From assembly GCA_017165825.1 (NCBI GenBank), contig CM029384.1:17297067-17361066 (forward strand): DNA of 64,000 bases, in the 5' to 3' direction. The stretch is from Hepsetus odoe (taxonomy: Eukaryota; Chordata; Actinopteri; Characiformes; Hepsetidae). Every line of letters begins with the position of its first letter. Position 1 is the first letter of the stretch. Positions 11,743 through 23,015 of this stretch are shown here, in pieces. The notes under the pieces are model-generated. The model searched no databases and was not told the origin of the DNA. It saw only the letters and a list, made by a program, of their open reading frames with translations. The position numbers and the translations under genes were made by a program.

Positions 11743-12005
11743 GAAAGTGAAAAAGTGAAAGTGACAACCCTTGTCATTGCGAGGTCACAGCACGGCAGAC
11801 AGTGAACCACAACGAAATTGGACCTCTGTATTTAACCCATGCACACTCAAACCCGTGCAGCAGTGGGCAGCTATTGAAATTGCCCGGGGAGCAGTGACGG
11901 GGTAGGTATCTTGCTCAAGGGTACCTCAGGGCAATCTATTGGGAAGGGGTTCGAACCCCCGAACCTCCGGCTAACGCCCTAACCACTAGGCCACCACTGC
12001 TTTTA
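11743..12005 (-). mobile_element. SINE type C/B-like, full length, paralogue-specific insertion
   Basis: Minus-strand SINE: tail gaaagtgaaaaagtgaaag, Pol III B-box-like ggttcgaacccc, head ctaaccactaggccaccac. A 6-base repeat gattat flanks it (11,737-11,742 and 12,006-12,011). The matching place in the third unit (about 30,790) is uninterrupted, giving a clean empty site, so the insertion happened after these units duplicated. Confidence 0.8.
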
Positions 12006-12011
12006 GATTAT

Positions 12012-13330
12012 CTTCTAAAGTCAGGAGGATCTTTTGATACATACATGCACCTGTTTGAACTATTGAGCTTAACCTCAGTGAATTATGTGAGATGCTCTGA
12101 CCAATCATGTCATACCAACTGAGGTTTTATCAGATTATATCAACATAACTTGTGTTGTCTCAGAGCACACCTGATAAAGATGTTGAAATTGTGGACCGTG
12201 AATTTGTCCAAATGCCAGCAATCAGGGAGATGACTAGGAGCTCCATGGGAAACAGTGGAGGACATGCCTCCTTCAGCTCTACTGCCTTTCTGCAGTTATA
12301 AGATGTCTAACTGAACTTACAATGCTGCTGTAGAGCTTATACACTGGAGCAATGAACTAGACAGTAGTCACTGGACTTTTTCTACACAATCACTAGTTTT
12401 ATACATGCTAAGCATTGATATTATAGTACATAATCCTTTTAAAAAAATAATTCTGTGTTTGATGTATATCAGTTTAGTATACCAGTTTAACAACATTTTT
12501 AGATCAAAGTTCTAAATTTAAACACATCAGTCAATGGTGAAAAGTATAACCACTGAAGGATTCATTGTTATTGCAAAGCCTACATTTACTGGAGCTGGTT
12601 AATGTGTGTGGTTTTTGACACCCAAGAATATAGACAGAGATGTTTTTGATGCACTGACTTTGACAGGCTTGCACCTTGGTTTTCCTCACCTACAATGTTT
12701 ACTGTAACACCATGTTGGTGTTGTTAAGACAGATTCTTATTTCAAGTGGACATAATTTCTAAATACATTTTTAAAGTATATTTAAAATATACTTTCTTGT
12801 ATTTCAAACTTAATTAATTAAAAAAATGAAGTATTCATTTCCATACACTATATACCTGAAGTACACTAATGCTCAATAACAATAAAGGTCTCATTCAGTT
12901 TCTCATTTATCACAGATCACATACATATAATCAACCCATTCTCAACACCTACTAGTAAATACATGAAACACAATTTTCACCTTAAGTAAGAATGCAGTGT
13001 ACAACAGAACATATGACTAGAAACAGAAACGGTTGTTACCTTTAGTACTGCAAATATCAGGCTGGTTGTACCATAACACCTACTGTTTATTTAAAGAAAT
13101 GAAGACGGTAATAGAAAACTGAACATAAGATGAACACTTCAGTATAATTTTTTAAAAGAGATTTTTAATAAAAGGCTTAACAATCCCAAACTGAAATGTA
13201 CAAATTGTATCCAATAGCCAAGTGAAATCGAACATTTCAGCTGGCTACATTGAATACCGTGGTAGAGGTATGAGTGTGACTATAAGAGTGGGATTGAAAG
13301 GTGGTCATCTCTCAGAAATTCCTAAGGCAA
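12012..13330. repeat. Intergenic part of the CYP2K duplication unit
   Basis: No gene seen on either strand. Homologous to 30,783-31,580 and, in reverse, to about 43,920-45,400. AT-rich, with landmark gaactagacagtagtc (12,355) seen in all copies. It is the spacer between the 5' end of one CYP2K unit and the decayed Gypsy downstream of the next. Confidence 0.6.
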
Positions 13331-15330
13331 CTTCATGGAGGTCGCAGGAGAAGAAGACTCACGTCAATTCGATAAACGAGATGAATGCCATTTCTTACTG
13401 TATGCCCACAGAAAAGTGATCAGGCCAACGTCCATTCTTAACTTCAGTACCAGGGAATAGGATGGATGTGTCTTTGAACTTTGAGTAGGCTTCTGAACGT
13501 GAGAGGACATGTGGGAGGTGAAGCACATCAGTGTCTTTGCTTATAAACAGTAAAGGAATGATGTGAAGGTGTGTCTGCAATCTTCTGCCATGCAGCATCT
13601 CGAGTGGAGATTCCAGAACTGGCTTGTGGAGAGGAATGGTACACCTGCACGAATTCTGCAGGGCTTTGGATAGCAGATTGTATGGATGCTCGCAGGACAA
13701 GGTGAAGGTGTTCAACCCTTCCATTTACTGCGATGTGTAAATTGCAGTATGCATGAGCTTTGTTCAATTTCCAAGAATGCAGACCCATCTGAATGCCACT
13801 CAGATACTACTTGGATTAATAACCCCAACAGCGGTGGCCTAGTGGTTAGGGACTAGGCCCCAGGATCGGAAGATTGTGGGCTTGAATTCCTTACCAGTAG
13901 CTTGCCCTGAGGTACCCTTGAGCAAGGTCCTCATCACTGCTCCCTGGGCAGCTTTCAATAGCTGTCCCCTGCTGCATGTGTGTGAGTATATGGGTATAAT
14001 GCACAGGTGTAATTTCGTTGTGTTTCACAGTTACAAGAGTGGTGATGATCACTTTTTCAATTTCAATGCCCAATTTCTCCCAAGTTTCTCTGATGGAAAG
14101 TACAGTTATTTGAAGGAGTTCAGCCTTACCAGATGACTGGAACAGGTAGCAGCTCTTAATCTGTGTGTTCACCAATTCAACTATGTCTGGCCACCAACAG
14201 CCTGCATGGAGGCACTGTTTGGTTCTTACAATGCCGTGGTGACCTTTGAGAGCCATGCTAGCCAAAATGTGCAGCAGTGTGACAGGATCAGTGATTCGGA
14301 AGCTTCAGCAAATAAACTGCTCACAAACATCCTAAGCTTCCTTCCTTCCCAACTGTTCAATATTTGTCTTCTAGAGACAAATGAAAAACCACAATCATTG
14401 TGGATGGCGTTGGCACATAGGCCATAGTCTGAAACATCCATGGAGACAATGAAGTCATGGTCAAACGGTGATAAGGCTGGACTGTGCAATAGCAGCTATT
14501 TCACAATATCAAAATTACATTGTGTTGCTTCTGACCAGATTAAATAAACTCTCCTGCTCAGTTCAATTACGCAGAGTCACTACAAAAGTTCCAAAGTACG
14601 GTAAAAGTCCTAAAATGTTCCTTAACTTGTCTGTACCCGTAGGAGCTGGAGCATGTAGAACGGTTGTATCAATCTGACAAAGAAAACGCAGCCTAAGTGA
14701 TAACACAGTATAAGCTGACAGCTAAATACATCAAAGCAGCTATAAAAAGCAACATTTTGCTGCCCTTTCAGAATTGTGTCTAGAATCTGGTAGGCAGACA
14801 GAGTGGAAGCAATACCACATAAGATGCAGCAAGATCTAAAGAGTCCTTCGTGAGAACTGAAAGTGGTCAATTCACAGCCTTTCTCATGAAGTGGCAACTG
14901 GAAGTAAGCCCATTCTCAGTGGTGGAGGTCAATGGTGGAGAATACCTCAGCTCCATGTAGCAGACCCAGCACATCATTCCAGGACACAGTTAAGCAGCAA
15001 ATAATTGGAACAGGAGCACTGGAGAAGGTTATTAATTTAACTGCATGACACAGTGGATGTTATTCTTTGAAGTGCCTTTTAGAAAGGCATGTTGATAGAA
15101 CAAACATGAAGGAGCCTGAATCCACAGTCAGCTCTGCAGGCACTGAAGAGGTAGCAGTCACTGTTGGTAACTGCATTGAATCTTGTGCATCGATGCTCTC
15201 TGCTCATGTAGGTAAAGAAACTGAACTCTTACAAAATGATCAGTTTTGTTGTAGTTCTTGCCTTTAACTGTGGTAGCAGGACAGGATGGATCATTCACAA
15301 GGTGTCAGATACACAGAGGCAGAATATTTG
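13331..15330 (-). mobile_element. Decayed Ty3/Gypsy-like pol, copy 2
   Basis: The best preserved copy. On the minus strand from the right: the VFSTIDLH-equivalent region near 14,935; FSSHEGLFRSCCILCGIAST near 14,800-14,860 (late RT); FIVSMDVSDYGLCANA near 14,400-14,460, like the RNase H start (TDASDYGLGA in intact elements); GHHGIVRTKQCLHAGCWWPD near 14,180-14,250 (integrase zinc finger); and SPLEMLHGRRLQTHL near 13,580-13,630 (integrase C-terminal part). RT, RNase H, integrase order is that of Ty3/Gypsy pol. Frames are broken throughout; LTRs and env are not seen. SINE C is nested at 13,829. Confidence 0.7.
13829..14070 (+). mobile_element. SINE type C inside Gypsy copy 2
   Basis: Head gcggtggcctagtggttagg; tail with aatttcgttgtgtttcacag and gtgatgatcactttttcaat. 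Same insertion as at 489-720. Confidence 0.75.
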
Positions 15331-15695
15331 GCTGGATGAATGATGATAATGAGTGCTACAGGATAAGAATGAGCATTCTATGGTGCCTATGCAGATGGAG
15401 GAGGTGATGTACATCAACGGTGTGCAGTAAATGAATGAATTGAAAAGCTCACAATATCTTAGACTTCAGCTCTTTCACTGGCAATTGGGATTTTTTATTT
15501 TTTTTTACTTACATTCAATTTAAATTGCTAGGTGACAAAACGTGATCTGAGATTTGACATTTAGTTCCCTTCTTTTATGACAAGTCATTCCCTTTAACAG
15601 TGCGTGAATCACAGTACACTGTGTCACAATGATAATGTTGCATCCTTTCTCTGATCACTAAAACAGAAGACTCAAAGTCTTAACAAAATACTGAA

Positions 15696-15883
15696 TTATG
15701 ACCGTTTTACTGCACATAGCTCGTGAGGTGAAGGGTTCAGTGTGCTCCCCATCACTCCTGTGAGGTCCAGCTGAGCTTCAGATACACCAGGTGCAGGAGT
15801 AAAGCGAAAGTGTTGCAGCAGGGAGGAGAGAAAAAGGAAGATTTCCATCCTGGCCAGACTTTCTCCCAGACACACCCTACGCC
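15696..15883 (-). pseudogene. cyp2k-like: CYP2K exon 9, open, probably of unit C
   Basis: 188 bases after an intact acceptor (ctttcag), open to TAA at 15,696. It encodes RRVCLGESLARMEIFLFLSS, completing the haem loop (cysteine ligand in RRVCLG), then SEAQLDLTGVMGSTLNPSPH and the C-terminus CAVKRS. It is in the phase expected after exon 8 of CYP2 genes. The nearest exon 8 upstream on this strand is at 24,377-24,518, so it probably ends gene C through an 8.5-kb intron filled by transposons. The exon itself has no lesion, but gene C has many. Confidence 0.85.
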
Positions 15884-15916
15884 CTGAAAGCAGACAGTCC
15901 TTACAGTTCAGATTCA

Positions 15917-15968
<52 letters not shown>
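15917..15968. repeat. (TA)n microsatellite
   Basis: About 52 bases of TA repeat followed by acacacacat, at the edge of a Tc1-type terminal sequence. Confidence 0.95.
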
Positions 15969-15976
<8 letters not shown>

Positions 15977-15977
15977 T

Positions 15978-16207
15978 ATGTGAAAAAATGCTGTAAACAA
16001 AGAGTGCTTTCAGAAATATAAATAATGAGCAAACAAGTCAAATCAATATTTGGTGTGACTACAGTTTGCCTTCAAACCAGCTTCAATTGTTATACGTACA
16101 CTTGCAAAAAGTCAGGGATTTTGTAGGATTATAGTCGGTGTTCCAAACCAACAGTCATGTTTGGAACAACCTACCAGCCTTCAAAAACTGTGTGCAAGTG
16201 TACCTTG
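15978..16207 (+). mobile_element. Tc1-like terminal fragment
   Basis: Contains gtgaaaaaatgctgtaaac near the end, then atatttggtgtgacta and a partial reverse end (caacctaccagccttcaaaa), like the compact element at 61,319-61,835. No transposase coding sequence. It abuts a TA microsatellite, the expected kind of target for Tc1 elements. Confidence 0.7.
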
Positions 16208-16420
16208 GAGAGATGAGGATTATATTGGACGGAGGATGGTGAAGATGGAGCTGCCAGGAAAGAGGAAAAGAGGGAGTCCAAAGCAGAGGTTTATGGACGT
16301 GGTGAGAGAGGACATGCAGGTGGTTGGTTTGAAGCAGGAAGATGCAGAGGACCGGAAGAAATTGAGACAACTGATCTGCTGTGGCGACAGCTAAATGAAA
16401 GCACCCAAAAGAAAAAGAAG
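16205..16420 (+). mobile_element. RTE LINE 3' end fragment
   Basis: RMVKMELPGKRKRGSPKQRF and a run to gacatgcaggtggttggtttg match the C-terminal tail of RTE-type LINEs (an RKRGRPK-type basic patch) and the 3' UTR gatctgctgtggcgacag. 5'-truncated. Confidence 0.8.
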
Positions 16421-16431
16421 ATATATATATC

Positions 16432-17023
16432 TATATATCTCTGGCAGTCAGGGTGCCATCGTTTATCCTGGACAGGTCTGTGAGTTCCTCCATGGATATG
16501 CCTCCCAAGACCAACACTGACCCACCACCAAACCGATCATGCTGAACAATGCTACAGGCAACATAACCTTGTCCAATTCTCCTAGAGTAACTGCCCATCT
16601 CCTGGAATCTCCTCCATGCTCTTAAGACTGTGCTGGGAGACACAGCAAACCTTCTGGCAATGGCACGTATCGATGTGCCATCCTGGTGGAGTTGGACTGC
16701 CTATGCAACTCTTTAGGGTCCAGGTATCACCTCATGCTACCAGTAGTGACACTGACCCTAGTCAAATGCAAAACTACTGAAAAGTAGTCAAAAAAAGATG
16801 AGGAAGGGGAAAAAATGTCAGTGGCCTCCACCAGCAAAACAATTCCTGTTTTTGGGGTTGTCTCATTATTGGCCCTTTAGTGCACCTGTTGTTAACATCA
16901 AAACAACATCAAAACAGCAGACACTGATTAACAATCCCCTCTGCTACTTAACTTACCGGATCAATAACCCAGAAGTTTAACTGATTTGATACTATACTCA
17001 GATTAAGAAGTATTCCTTTAGAT
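16432..17023 (-). mobile_element. Internally deleted Tc1-like transposon
   Basis: The minus strand encodes STVLRAWRRFQEMGSYSRR (the DNA-binding helix-turn-helix end with its RRxGQG linker) fused directly to DRFGGGSVLVLGGISMEE (a catalytic-domain piece, normally about 100 residues further on). This shows a large internal deletion. The region to 17,023 (ccagaagtttaactgatttg) is the 5' terminal sequence of the family. Non-autonomous remnant in CYP2K intron 8. Confidence 0.75.
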
Positions 17024-17029
17024 TTTTTT

Positions 17030-19165
17030 AAGAAGTGGGTGGCGATGGTTGAGCTTCAACTCCCACATCCGGCAAAGCTTTAACCACGTCCTGGGGGAGG
17101 TGGGGGACATTGAGTCCGAATGGACTATGTTCCGCGCCTCCATTGTCGAGGCGGCTGACCGGAGCTGTGGCCGTAAGGTGGTCGGTGCCTGTCGCGGTGG
17201 CAACCCGAGAACCCGTTGGTGGACACCGGGGGTGAGGGAGGCCATCAAGCTGAAGAAGGAGTCCTACCGGGCCTTTTTGGCCAGTGGGGCTCTGGAGGCA
17301 GCTGATAGATACCGGCAGGCCAAGCGGAACGCAGCTTTGGTGGTTGCTGAGGCAAAAACTCGGGCATGGGAGGAGTTTGGTGAGGCCATGGAGAAAGACT
17401 TCCAGACGGCTTCGAAGAGATTCTGGTCCACCATCCGGCGTCTCAGAAAGGGAAAGCACTGCACGGTCAACACAGTGTATAGTGGGGATGGTGTGCTGCT
17501 GACCTCGACTCGGGACGTTGTGGGTCGGTGGGGGAAATACTTCGAAGACCTCCTTCACTCCACCAACATGCCTTCTGATGAGGAAGCAGAGCCTGGGGAC
17601 ATAGAGGTGGACTCTTCCATCTCTGGGGCTGAGGTTGCCGAGGTGGTCAAAAAGCTCCTCGGTGGCAGGGCTCCGGGGGTGGATGAGATCCACCCGGAGT
17701 TCCTCAAGGCTCTGGATGTTGTATGACTGTCATGGCTGACACGCCTCTGCAACATCGCATGGACATCGGGGACGGTGCCTCTGGATTGGCAAACCGGGGT
17801 GGTGGTCCCCCTCTTTAAAAAAGGGGACCGGAGGGTGTGTTCCAACTATAGAGGGATCACACTTCTCAGCCTCCCGGGGAAAGTCTATTCAGGGGTCCTG
17901 GAAAGGAGGGTCCGTCGGATAGTCGAACCTCGGATTCAGGAGGAACAGTGTGGTTTTCGTCCAGGTCGCGGAACAGTGGACCAGCTCTACACCCTTGGCA
18001 GGGTCCTGGAGGGTGCATGGGAGTTTGCCCAACCCCTCTACATGTGCTTTGTGGACTTGGAGAAGGCATTTGACCGTGTCCCTCGGGGAGTCCTGTGGGG
18101 GGTACTCCAGGAGTATGGGGTATTGGATTCCCTGTTAAGGGCTGTCCGGTCCCTGTACAACCAGTGTCAGAGCTTGGTCCGCATTGCCGGCAGTAAGTCG
18201 AACCTGTTTCCGGTGAGAGTTGGACTCCGCCAGGGCTGCCCTTTGTCACCAATCCTGTTCATAACTTTTATGGACAGGATTTCTAGGCGCAGCCAGGGCG
18301 TTGAGGGGGTCCGGGTTGGTGGGCTCGGGATTGGGTCACTGCTTTCTGCAGATGACGTTGTCCTGTTGGCCTCATCAGGCCACGATCTTCAGCTCTCACT
18401 GGATCGGTTCGCAGCCGAGTGTGAAGCGGCTGAGATGAGAATCAGCACCTCCAAATCTGAGGCCATAGTCCTCAGCCGGAAAAGGGTGGAGTGCCCTCTC
18501 AGGGTTGGGAGTGAGATCCTGCCCCAAGTGGAGGAGTTTAAGTATCTCGTAATCTTGTTCACGAGTGAGGGTAGAATGGAGCGGGAGATCGACAGGCGGA
18601 TCGGGGCAGCGTCCGCAGTGATGCGGGCTCTGCGTCGGTCCGTCATGGTGAAGAAGGAGCTGAGCCAAAAGGCAAAGCTCTCAATTTACCGGTCAATCTA
18701 CGTTCCCACCCTCACCTATGGTCACGAGCTGTGGGTAGTGACCGAAAGAACGAGATCGCGAATACAAGCGGCCGAAATGAGTTTCCTCCGCAGGGTGTCT
18801 GGGCTCTTCCTTAGCGATAGGGTGAGAAGCTCAGTCATCCGGGAGGGGCTCAGAGTAGAGCCGCTGCTCCTCTGCATCGAGAGGAGCCAGATGAGGTGGC
18901 TCGGGCATCTGATTAGGATGTCCCCTGGACGCCTCCCTGGTGAGGTGTTCCGGGCACGTCCCACCGGAAAGAGACCCCGGGGAAGACCCAGGACACGCTG
19001 GAGAGACTATGTCTTTCGGCTGGCCTGGGAATGCCTTGGGATCCGCCTGGAGGAGCTGGAAGAAGTGGGCGGAGAGAGGGAAGTCTGGACATCCCTGCTG
19101 AAGCTGCTGCCCCCGCGACCCGACTTCGGATAAGCGGAGGATAATGGATGGATGGATGGATGGCT
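17030..19165 (+). mobile_element. Rex3/RTE-type LINE, 5'-truncated, nearly intact RT
   Basis: The element starts abruptly in the linker before the RT domain (no endonuclease) and ends in gataagcggaggataatgg followed by GATG repeats (19,144-19,163), as known for Rex3. One frame runs from 17,049 to the stop at 19,131-19,133, broken only by TGA at 17,724-17,726; the 64-kb-end copy has GGA (glycine) there. RT features: RAPGVDEIHPE, NYRGITLLS, CGFRPGRGTVDQL, CFVDLEKAFDRVP (motif A), GLRQGCPLSP (motif B), LLSADDVVLLAS (motif C, with S in place of the usual F), then a basic RPRGRPRTRW tail. The RT is probably inactive because of the stop and the truncation. It lies in intron 8 of CYP2K unit C in reverse orientation to the gene. 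Confidence 0.85.
17049..19133 (+). pseudogene. Rex3-type reverse transcriptase ORF with one stop
   Basis: Two open pieces, 17,049-17,726 (225 codons) and 17,775-19,133 (452 codons), lie in the same frame. The only lesion between them is one in-frame TGA in the codon after the ALDVV segment. Everything from the maturase-like fingers to the C-terminal zinc-knuckle-less tail is otherwise open. Antisense open frames across the same interval are shadows caused by high GC content. Confidence 0.85.
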
Positions 19166-19172
19166 GGGTGGG

Positions 19173-19362
19173 TGGCGGTGGTCTAGTGGTAGGATACTTG
19201 CCTATGGTTCCAGAGGTCCCAGGTTCAAATCCCACCTTTACCACCACTGGGTCCCTGAGCAAGACCCTTAACCCTGAATTGCTCCAGGGGGACTGGGAAT
19301 TGCTCCGGGGGGACATGGAAGTCGCTCTGGATAAGAGCATCTGCTAAATGCCGTAAATGTAA
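19173..19362 (+). mobile_element. SINE type A
   Basis: Inserted directly at the GATG tail of the Rex3 copy: head ggcggtggtctagtggtagg, tail gataagagcatctgctaaa. Lacks part of the central region and repeats a short gggactgggaattgctcc section. Confidence 0.85.
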
Positions 19363-19599
19363 GTGTATGTGTGTGTAAGAATGTACGTATGAATATATTA
19401 ATTTTATTTTACTTTCCCAACGAGTCAATTTATAGTTTTGAAGTCTAGGTACATTTAAAATGATCACTTTTCATTTGAGTAGAGATTGAATTCTTCTAAA
19501 TTTGAGTTTAACACCAATCTGTATTTTAGTTTGGTTTTTTTTTTAAGTTTTTGAATATCTTGTGTTCAGAACTGTCAGTACTAAACCGCTTATTGCAAT

Positions 19600-21560
19600 T
19601 CTGATATATCAACCTTCTGCACCTCTGTCTCCATTCTTTTCGGACCTCAGTGAACTTCTCACACAGGCTTACCTGTGCCCTGTCTAAAAACATCATCCTG
19701 CTCAAAATGTTAACATTCCCACACATACACATGGACACTTACTCGACCTGATTTGTTCTTCTGGACTTAATAATGCTTCTGTAAACTGTTCTTCTGAATT
19801 TCTGACCACAACTGTATCGAATTTGCTTCGATAGCAAGATAATCTATGTAAAAAATCTATGATTTCATATAGGAATTTGAAATCTGTTGACCTTCAAGGG
19901 TTCTCCTCTGACTTACTTACATCTCCTCTTTCAAATTTCTTAAACCTCTTTTGTCCTCATGACATTCTGTCTTTATACAACCACTCCATTTCTGCCATTT
20001 TAGACAAGTTTGCTCCAGTCCAAATCAGGGCTGTACCTTCCTCTCACTGCTCTCCGTGGTTCACCCCTGGACTGAGGTCCATGAAAGTTGTTAGGAGGCA
20101 TCTTGAACACCTGTATAAAAAACAGGTCTCGTGGTGCACTCTCTGTTATATGTTGATCACATGCTAAAATATCAATCTGCCCTTAATACTGCTCGCTCTC
20201 ATTACCTTTCCACCGTCATCAACAGCAGCAGCTGTAAGCCCAAGGCCCTGTTTGCTAGTGTGAGTAAACTTCTTCAGCCCCCAGCACCTTCTCTCTCAGG
20301 TTCTCACTCTTGTGAGTCCTTTCTTCACTTTTTTCAAAACAAAATTAACCTAATATATAATCTGTTCACTGGTACCCCTCCACCATCTTGTAACACTCTC
20401 TTAGAAACTCCAATACAACCCTTCACCAAGTTCTCTCTTACAAACCCGAACTCTGTTGCTGAATTAATTAGGAAAATCAGTTCTTCCACCTCTATCCTGG
20501 ATCCAGCACCTACTTCTCTTCATAAATGCTGTTTGTCTGCCATCTCTGCCTCTATCTCCCAACTAATAAATTGTTCACTCTCCTCTGGTGTTGTTCCCCT
20601 GGGCCTAAAAACTGCTGCTTCCACCTATTTTGAAAAATAACACTTTGGATCCAAGCAATCTGAGCAGCTACAGACCTATTTCTAATCTACCTTTTATTTC
20701 AAAGCTTATTGAAAGGGTTGTAGCTGCTCAGCTGCAGGAACATTTAACAAATAACAATTTTCATGAGCCATTTCAGTCAGGCTTCCGTCCATTCCACAGC
20801 ACTGAGACTGCCCTTCATTGTGTCACTCAGTCATCTTTCATTCAGCGCTGACGCTTGTTCCAATGCTCTCCTTCTCTTAGATCTAAGCTCTGCCTTTGAC
20901 ACTGTCAATCATAATATCCTTCTATCCTGCTATCCTTCTATCCATCTATCCTATCTAGTATCATTCTTTCTTGGTTCACATCTTATATCACAATTTATCT
21001 GCCTCCTAAAAATAGATCACTTCCTGCTCCAGTTAAACAGGGTGTCCCTCAGGGATCTGTTCTTGGACCTTTATTGTTCATAACTTATACTCTTCCTCTC
21101 AGTCATATTATTAGAAACCATGGCCTAGGTTTTCATTGCTATGCTGACGATACCCAAATTTTCTTTACCTCCATTCCTCCCCATTCCCTTACAGCTTGTA
21201 TTCATGACGTGAAACTATGGCTCACCTCAAACTTTCTAAAGCTCAACACAGACAAAACAGAACTTTTATTAACTGGCTCCAAGTTTCTCATTACATCCAT
21301 TATCCATTATCTGCCGCTTGTCCCAAACGGGGTCGCGGGGGAGTGCTGGCGTCCAACCCAGCGCACACAGGGCGAGGACGGGGGGACACACCCTGGACAG
21401 GTCGCCAGCCCATCGCAGGGAGAGTTTCTCATTACAAAACTCCAAAATTTCAGTTTTTCCATTGACAGTGCTCTTGCTACGCCTCACCAAAACTCACCAT
21501 TGTTACACTGCCCTCATACATACATGAACTACTCTCACACACTTCTCTGTAACACTTGAC
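19600..21560 (+). mobile_element. L2-type LINE remnant, copy 2
   Basis: Long RT-derived frames: SLYNHSISAILDKFAPVQ near 19,955-20,020; PSNLSSYRPISNLPFISK at 20,645-20,705; EPFQSGFRPFHSTETALH at 20,765-20,820; LLDLSSAFDTVNHNIL (motif A) near 20,875-20,925; GLGFHCYADDTQIFF (motif C, YADD) at 21,120-21,165. The order and spacing are those of L2/CR1 LINEs. Frameshifts separate the pieces. A SINE is inserted at 21,296 without closing the local frame. The endonuclease half is absent. Confidence 0.85.
21296..21422 (-). mobile_element. 5'-truncated SINE type B nested in L2
   Basis: 127 bases beginning, in plus coordinates, with the tail (tccattatccattatctgcc) and ending in ccatcgcagggag. It is flanked by a 14-base direct repeat agtttctcattaca at 21,282-21,295 and 21,423-21,436. 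Element plus one repeat is 141 bases, a multiple of three, so the L2 frame (21,074-21,559) stays open through the insertion. Confidence 0.9.
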
Positions 21561-23015
21561 TTCCTCATACAAAACCACAACTCCTCTCTAGGCACCCTGT
21601 CAAATGCTTTCTCCAAGTCCACAAAGGCACAATGCAACTCCTTCTGACTTTCTTTGTACATCTCCATCAACACCCTCAAAGCAAACACTGCATCTGTAGT
21701 GCTCTTTCTCGGCATAAAACCATACTGCTGTTCACTAATCCTCACCTCCTTTCTTAACCTTGTTTCCAATACTCTTTCCCACAACTTCATGCTGTGGCTG
21801 ATCAACTTTATCCCTCTATAGTTACCACAGCTCTGTGCATCACCCTTATTCAAGAAAATTGCTACCAGTAGACTTCGTCTCCACTCCTCAGGCATCCCCA
21901 CACTTTCCAAGATTGTGTTAAACAATCTGGTCAGAAACACAACTGCCATCTCACTTAAACACCTCCATCCTTCCACTGGTATGTCATCCGGTCCAACAGC
22001 CTTTCCATTCTTCATCCTCTTCATCGCTGTCCTTACTTCCATCTTGTTTATTTACTGCACTTCCTGGTCCTCACATCATCCAATCTACTCTCTCCCAATT
22101 CATCTTCATTCATCAGTCCCTCAAAGTACTCCTTCCATCTGCCCAACAAGCTCTTTTCACCTGTGAGTATGTTTCCATGTCCATCCTTTATCGTCCTGAC
22201 CTGCTTCACATCTTTCCCAACTCTGTCTCGCCAATCAGTATAGGTCCTTTTCTCCCTCTTTACTGTCCAACCTCTCATACAATTCACCAAACACCTTGTC
22301 TTTGGCCTTCACCACTGCTTTCTTCCCTGCGGTTCATCTCCTTGTACACCTGTCTACTTTCTTCATCTCTCTGACTGTCCCACTTCTTCTTTGCCTCCCT
22401 CTTCTTGTGTATGCAATCCTGTACTTCTCGGTTCCATCACCAGGTTTCCTTTTCCTCCTTCTTCCTTCCAGATGTCACACCAAGTACATTTCTAGCTGTC
22501 TGCCTTATCACTTCTGCAGTAGTTTCCCAGCAATTGAAGCACTAACAGCATTCATTATCACACCTTTAACTTCAGGCTTCAAACTCATCACCCTCCCTGA
22601 CACCCTTTTCACCTCCAAAACACTTTTCGCATACTCTTCCTTCAGGATAACACCTACCCCAATCCTCCTTCTATCCACACCATGGTAGAACAATTTAAAC
22701 CCTCCTCCAATACACATCTCCTCCCCTTCTTTCTCTCCGCCTCCATCTGGACATGCCTTCCTCCTCTTCTTCTTCTTCTCCTTTGGCCAATAGTAGTCCA
22801 ATTTACACCAGCACCCTGTAGGCTAACAGCACTGGTGGCGGTCGTTGTTAACCCGGGCCATTGTTAACCAATCCGGTTTGGAATTCTGTATTTTTGTCCG
22901 TGTATTGATTTGGCAAAGTTTTACACCGGATGCCCTTCCTGACGTAACCCTCCCCATTCATCCAGACTTGGGACCGGCATGAAGAAATACACTGGCTTGT
23001 GCATCCCCAGTGGCT
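21561..23015 (-). mobile_element. RTE-type LINE remnant, unit C
   Basis: The minus strand has one open stretch of 179 codons (22,042-21,503) with RT motifs: GPDDIPVEGWRCL, LTRLFNTILES, NYRGIKLISHSMKLWERVLE, QQYGFMPRKSTTDAVFALR and CAFVDLEKAFDRVP (motif A). Further left comes the linker (22,048-22,290), then endonuclease GGGFKLFYHGVDRRRIGVG near 22,640-22,710 and the 5' leader to 23,015. The RT palm after motif A is lost at the L2 junction. Confidence 0.85.

Noticed and set aside
13331..15330. Endogenous retrovirus
   Set aside because: Only RT, RNase H and integrase-like pieces in Ty3/Gypsy style were seen, with no LTR pair, gag or env, so an LTR retrotransposon remnant is the safer call.
15696..15883. 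Independent single-exon gene
   Set aside because: It begins at a splice acceptor, has the exact length and phase of CYP2 exon 9 and no start codon of its own.
17028..17693. 221-codon open frame on the minus strand
   Set aside because: Antisense to the GC-rich Rex3 reverse transcriptase frame; no recognisable domain and no splice or promoter context. The same holds for 17,866-18,252 and 18,831-19,340.
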